Part shown: positions 30,850-31,922 of the stretch, piece by piece
How positions within the stretch are numbered: position 1 is the first letter of the stretch
Layout: each line of letters starts with the position of its first letter
Assembly: GCA_049791475.1 (NCBI GenBank)
Contig: JBAQZZ010000221.1
Location: 1 to 31,922 of the forward strand
Source: CAXBID01 sp049791475
GTDB lineage: Bacteria > Bacteroidota > Bacteroidia > Flavobacteriales > Flavobacteriaceae
Direction of reading: 5' to 3'
Length of the DNA stretch: 31,922 nt
The notes under the pieces: generated by a model
The model's database searches: none
Told to the model about the DNA's origin: nothing
What the model saw: the letters and a program-made list of their open reading frames with translations, nothing else
Made by a program: the position numbers and the translations under genes

Positions 30850-31922
30850 ATGAAAAATATTAAAACGTTAGGCGAATTAAAAGAAATTAAATACCAGAGC
30901 AAATTTATTAAAGATGAATTGCGAGATAATTTAATTGAGAAAATAAAAAATAAAGAAACCACTTTTGAAGGTGTTCACGGTTATGAAAATACAGTGATAC
31001 CTGAGTTGGAGCGTGCTATTCTATCACGACACAATATCAACTTATTAGGTTTACGAGGTCAAGCAAAAACAAGACTTGCACGTTTAATGTTAAATCTTTT
31101 AGATGAATATATTCCCGTAGTTGAAGGTTCAGAGATTAATGATGATCCTTTGAATCCAATTTCGAGATACGCCAAAGAATTAATTAAAGAAAAAGGGGAT
31201 AATACACCGGTTTTTTGGTTACATAGAAGCGCCCGATTTGCAGAAAAACTAGCAACTCCAGATGTAACAGTTGCTGATATTATTGGGGATGTTGATCCCA
31301 TAAAAGCGGCTAATTTAAAGTTGAGTTACGCTGATGACCGCGTGATTCATTATGGTATGATTCCGAGAGCTAACAGATGTATTTTTGTTATTAACGAATT
31401 ACCAGATTTACAAGCTAGAATTCAAGTAGCACTGTTTAATATTTTACAAGAAGGAGACATTCAGATTCGAGGTTTTAAATTGAGGTTGCCTCTAGATATT
31501 CAGTTTCTATTCACGGCAAACCCTGAAGATTATACCAATAGAGGTAGTATAGTGACACCTTTAAAAGATAGGATAGGTTCTCAAATATTAACGCACTATC
31601 CAGTAGACATTGAAACTGCAAGATTAATTACTGAACAAGAAGCTAGAGTAGTTGAAGGACAAAAGAATACTGTATTGGTTCCCGATTTAGCAAGAGATTT
31701 ACTAGAACAAATCGTTTTTGAAGCTCGTGAAAATGAGTTTATTGATGCTAAAAGCGGCGTGAGTGCTAGATTAAGTATTACTGCTTTAGAAAATTTATTA
31801 AGTACTGCAGAACGGCGTGCGTTAATTTCTGGTGATAAAATAACTATGCTACGTTTAAGTGATTTTGTTGGTATTATTCCATCAATTACTGGTAAAGTGG
31901 AATTGGTTTATGAAGGTGAGCA
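30850..31922 (+). CDS. MoxR/magnesium-chelatase-like AAA ATPase (partial, runs off the window)
   Basis: An open frame of 357 codons runs from the ATG at 30850 to the window end. The N-terminus is MKNIKTLGELKEIKYQSK. Walker A is LLGLRGQAKTR (65-75), in which Ala stands where most P-loops have Gly before the Lys. Walker B is CIFVINELPD (177-186), with Asn182-Glu183 in place of Asp-Glu. Sensor 1 is FTANPEDYTNRGS (221-233), and an Arg-finger region in PLKDRIGSQ follows. It resembles ATPases annotated as magnesium chelatase in Bacteroidota. It follows the VWA gene after a 132-bp gap made largely of repeats. Together they look like a chaperone-type ATPase and its metal-dependent adaptor; true chlorophyll synthesis is not implied. 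Confidence 0.88.
   Translation, partial: MKNIKTLGELKEIKYQSKFIKDELRDNLIEKIKNKETTFEGVHGYENTVIPELERAILSRHNINLLGLRGQAKTRLARLMLNLLDEYIPVVEGSEINDDPLNPISRYAKELIKEKGDNTPVFWLHRSARFAEKLATPDVTVADIIGDVDPIKAANLKLSYADDRVIHYGMIPRANRCIFVINELPDLQARIQVALFNILQEGDIQIRGFKLRLPLDIQFLFTANPEDYTNRGSIVTPLKDRIGSQILTHYPVDIETARLITEQEARVVEGQKNTVLVPDLARDLLEQIVFEARENEFIDAKSGVSARLSITALENLLSTAERRALISGDKITMLRLSDFVGIIPSITGKVELVYEGE

Noticed and set aside
30681..30962. Minus-strand 93-codon frame across the VWA-AAA junction
   Set aside because: It is antisense to two real genes and to dispersed repeats, with no supporting features.
31059..31301. Minus-strand 80-codon frame near the right end
   Set aside because: It lies fully inside the AAA ATPase coding sequence, whose motifs are clear on the plus strand.

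Overview
The window looks like chromosomal DNA of a marine-type member of the Flavobacteriaceae (Bacteroidota). Supporting signs are the very AT-rich sequence, the carA-eno-gltA order, a fused CcoN/CcoO oxidase subunit, Bacteroidota-type -7 promoter boxes (TAnnTTTG) in front of many genes, few Shine-Dalgarno sequences, and small GC-rich intergenic repeats of the kind scattered through flavobacterial genomes. No tRNA, rRNA, CRISPR array, transposase or prophage gene was seen.

Layout. Bases 1-3.3 kb hold the end of carA, then eno and gltA, each closed by a strong hairpin terminator. From 3.4 to 6.7 kb two guanidino-group-modifying enzymes (an arginine deiminase/amidinotransferase-type protein and CtlX) lie either side of a kelch-repeat secreted protein on the opposite strand. 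A TPR sensor histidine kinase (minus strand) and argS follow, separated by a 474-bp palindrome-rich spacer. From 11.1 to 14.0 kb come a Cu/Zn superoxide dismutase lipoprotein (minus), then hemN and a two-domain universal stress protein (plus).

From 14.1 to 19.2 kb a tight minus-strand operon encodes a TetR regulator, a type-I-exporter-like ABC protein, an HlyD-type adaptor and a TolC-type outer-membrane protein. The ABC protein keeps its Walker A loop but has lost the usual Q-loop, LSGGQ, Walker B and H-loop residues. A perfect 8-1-8 inverted repeat overlaps the operon promoter and is a likely TetR autoregulatory operator.

From 19.3 to 28.7 kb (minus strand) lies a complete cbb3 cytochrome oxidase locus: ccoI (copper P-type ATPase), ccoS, ccoNO, ccoQ, ccoP, ccoG, ccoH and a TauE/SafE-type membrane protein. 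It is peppered with small repeats, including a 132-bp tandem duplication that supplies the C-terminal tail of CcoI. A Crp/Fnr-family regulator is divergent from ccoI. The window ends with a VWA-domain protein and a truncated MoxR/magnesium-chelatase-like AAA ATPase.

The most informative unlisted signal is a 14-bp palindrome (ATGACATATATCAT and close variants) found upstream of hemN, of ccoS and between ccoI and the Crp/Fnr gene. In all three cases exactly 22 bases separate it from a -7 box, which places it near -40, the position of an FNR/CRP class II activator. This suggests that the adjacent Fnr-like protein coordinates cbb3 oxidase assembly, copper delivery, oxygen-independent haem synthesis and probably the stress protein under low oxygen.
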